Shown here: positions 63,232-64,000 of the stretch, one piece after another
Position numbering within the stretch: position 1 is the stretch's first letter
Layout: each line of letters begins with the position of its first letter
Source: Bradyrhizobium yuanmingense
GTDB taxonomy: Bacteria; Pseudomonadota; Alphaproteobacteria; Rhizobiales; Xanthobacteraceae
Assembly (NCBI RefSeq): GCF_029167105.1
Contig: NZ_JARFML010000015.1
Coordinates: forward strand, 124,001 to 188,000
Reading direction: 5' to 3'
Length of the DNA: 64,000 nucleotides
Notes under the pieces: generated by a model
Database searches by the model: none
The model's input: the letters and a program-made list of their open reading frames with translations, nothing else
Told to the model about the DNA's origin: nothing
Translations under genes and position numbers: made by a program

Positions 63232-63912
63232 GTGAACATTTCCTTCTATGACGTCTCCGTCTGGGTCTTCCCGATCCTGATCGCCATCACCTTTCATGAA
63301 GCCGCGCACGCCTTCGTCGCGTACCGCCTTGGCGACAACACAGCCTGGCAACTCGGCCGTGTCAGCTTCAACCCGTTCCGTCATATCGACCCGTTCGGCA
63401 CCGTCATCCTGCCGGCGATGCTCGTGTTCGCGCATTCGCCGTTTTTGTTCGGTTATGCCAAGCCGGTGCCCGTCAATTACCGCAAGCTCCACCACCCCAG
63501 GCTCGACATGGTTTGGGTGGCCCTCGCCGGCCCCGCGACCAACATCCTGCTGGCGCTGATCGCGGCCCTCGCGCTCCACGCCCTGCCTTGGGCTCCAGCC
63601 AGTTCGGCACGATGGATCTTCGACAACATCTGGAATGCGATCCGGCTCAACGCCATCCTCGCCGTCTTCAACATGATGCCGATCCCGCCGCTGGACGGCG
63701 GCCGAGTTGCGGTCGGGCTGCTGCCGCGGGCCCTCGCCTTGCCGCTGGCCCGGCTCGAGCCGTTCGGTATGTTGATCCTGATCGGGCTCTTAATCCTGCT
63801 GCCGCTGGCGGGCTCGCAGTTAGGTCTAAATCTTGATGTTATTTCAGCAATACTGCGGACGTTGACCGGTTATGTGATTCAGGCTGTTCTCTTCCTGACC
63901 GGCAATGCGTAG
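63232..63912 (+). CDS. Site-2 protease family (M50) membrane metalloprotease
   Basis: The 226-residue polytopic membrane protein has the Zn motif HEAAH (in ITFHEAAHAFVA) in helix 1 and the second metal motif NMMPIPPLDGG, the M50 signature. No PDZ domain is present, as in the minimal rhizobial group. I use GTG 63232 (VNISFYDV) because the family begins there; an ATG at 63151 adds 27 residues of non-conserved text. Substrate unknown. Confidence 0.9.
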   Translation: MNISFYDVSVWVFPILIAITFHEAAHAFVAYRLGDNTAWQLGRVSFNPFRHIDPFGTVILPAMLVFAHSPFLFGYAKPVPVNYRKLHHPRLDMVWVALAGPATNILLALIAALALHALPWAPASSARWIFDNIWNAIRLNAILAVFNMMPIPPLDGGRVAVGLLPRALALPLARLEPFGMLILIGLLILLPLAGSQLGLNLDVISAILRTLTGYVIQAVLFLTGNA

Positions 63913-63957
63913 TTGAACCGGAACACCCGAACACGAGCCGAAAGGCCAGAGGCCGAC

Positions 63958-64000
63958 TTGGTCAAAGCTGCCGATATGCTGATCGCGCGACGCGCCGACA
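63958..64000 (+). CDS. Possible start of the next gene (cut by window edge)
   Basis: TTG at 63958 with AGAGG in front opens a frame reading MVKAADMLIARRAD before the window ends. It is too short to identify or to be sure of. It would be read in the same direction as the protease gene, 45 bp after its stop. Confidence 0.3.
   Translation, partial: MVKAADMLIARRAD

Overview
The window looks like a chromosomal segment of a Bradyrhizobium-type alphaproteobacterium. The DNA is uniformly GC-rich. Many products match rhizobial families: CoA-linked catabolism enzymes, a TAXI-TRAP transporter, a Caulobacter XylD-like dehydratase, and a winged-helix/TPR regulator. Gaps between genes carry 80-135 bp palindromic repeats. 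I see no rRNA, tRNA, CRISPR, integrase, transposase or prophage gene. The genus is an inference from protein style, not proven.

Layout. 1-4.0 kb: a regulator cut by the left edge, an NmrA-like SDR overlapping an alpha/beta hydrolase, and an HD-domain protein. 4.0-16.5 kb: mostly housekeeping and stand-alone genes: guaB, a DHA2 drug exporter, an exopolyphosphatase plus rlmE pair, an orphan form II CoxL-like molybdenum hydroxylase, a MaoC-like hot-dog protein, a YaiI/DUF188 protein, an ABC-F ATPase (uup) and a D-threonine-aldolase-like enzyme. 16.6-26.9 kb: a tightly packed minus-strand run for valine and acyl-CoA catabolism (mmsA, acyl-CoA dehydrogenase, 3-hydroxyisobutyryl-CoA hydrolase, mmsB, acyl-CoA synthetase, MaoC, SDR, flavoprotein), with a divergent LysR gene. 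26.9-33.6 kb: a TetR gene behind a thioesterase, then a divergent enoyl-CoA hydratase, a thiolase, an MFS carrier and a D-2-hydroxyacid dehydrogenase. 33.7-42.9 kb: a secreted CHAP-like protein, then an IclR-centred cluster of GMC oxidoreductase, acyl-CoA carboxylase carboxyltransferase, biotin carrier protein, TAXI binding protein and fused TRAP permease. 42.9-50.6 kb: a glutaminase-STAS-cNMP fusion, MazG-like and CMD proteins, a 33-residue membrane peptide, a DUF35/thiolase-like pair, a CaiB transferase and a thiolase. 50.7-62.7 kb: a sugar or sugar-acid regulon on both sides of a LacI gene: CUT1 ABC transporter, denD, kdgK and eda on the minus strand, a XylD-like dehydratase and two SDRs on the plus strand. 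62.7-64 kb: a GFA protein, an M50 site-2 protease and the possible start of another gene.

Regulation can be partly read from the DNA. Two near-identical operator-like 14-mers lie in front of both arms of the LacI regulon. Overlapping palindromes sit between the IclR gene and the biotin carrier gene. A perfect 14-bp palindrome sits between the thioesterase-TetR pair and the enoyl-CoA hydratase gene. These, the uncharacterised IclR/TRAP/carboxylase cluster, and the cysteine-less thiolase with its DUF35 partner are the points most worth following up. Nothing here is clearly a wholly new system.
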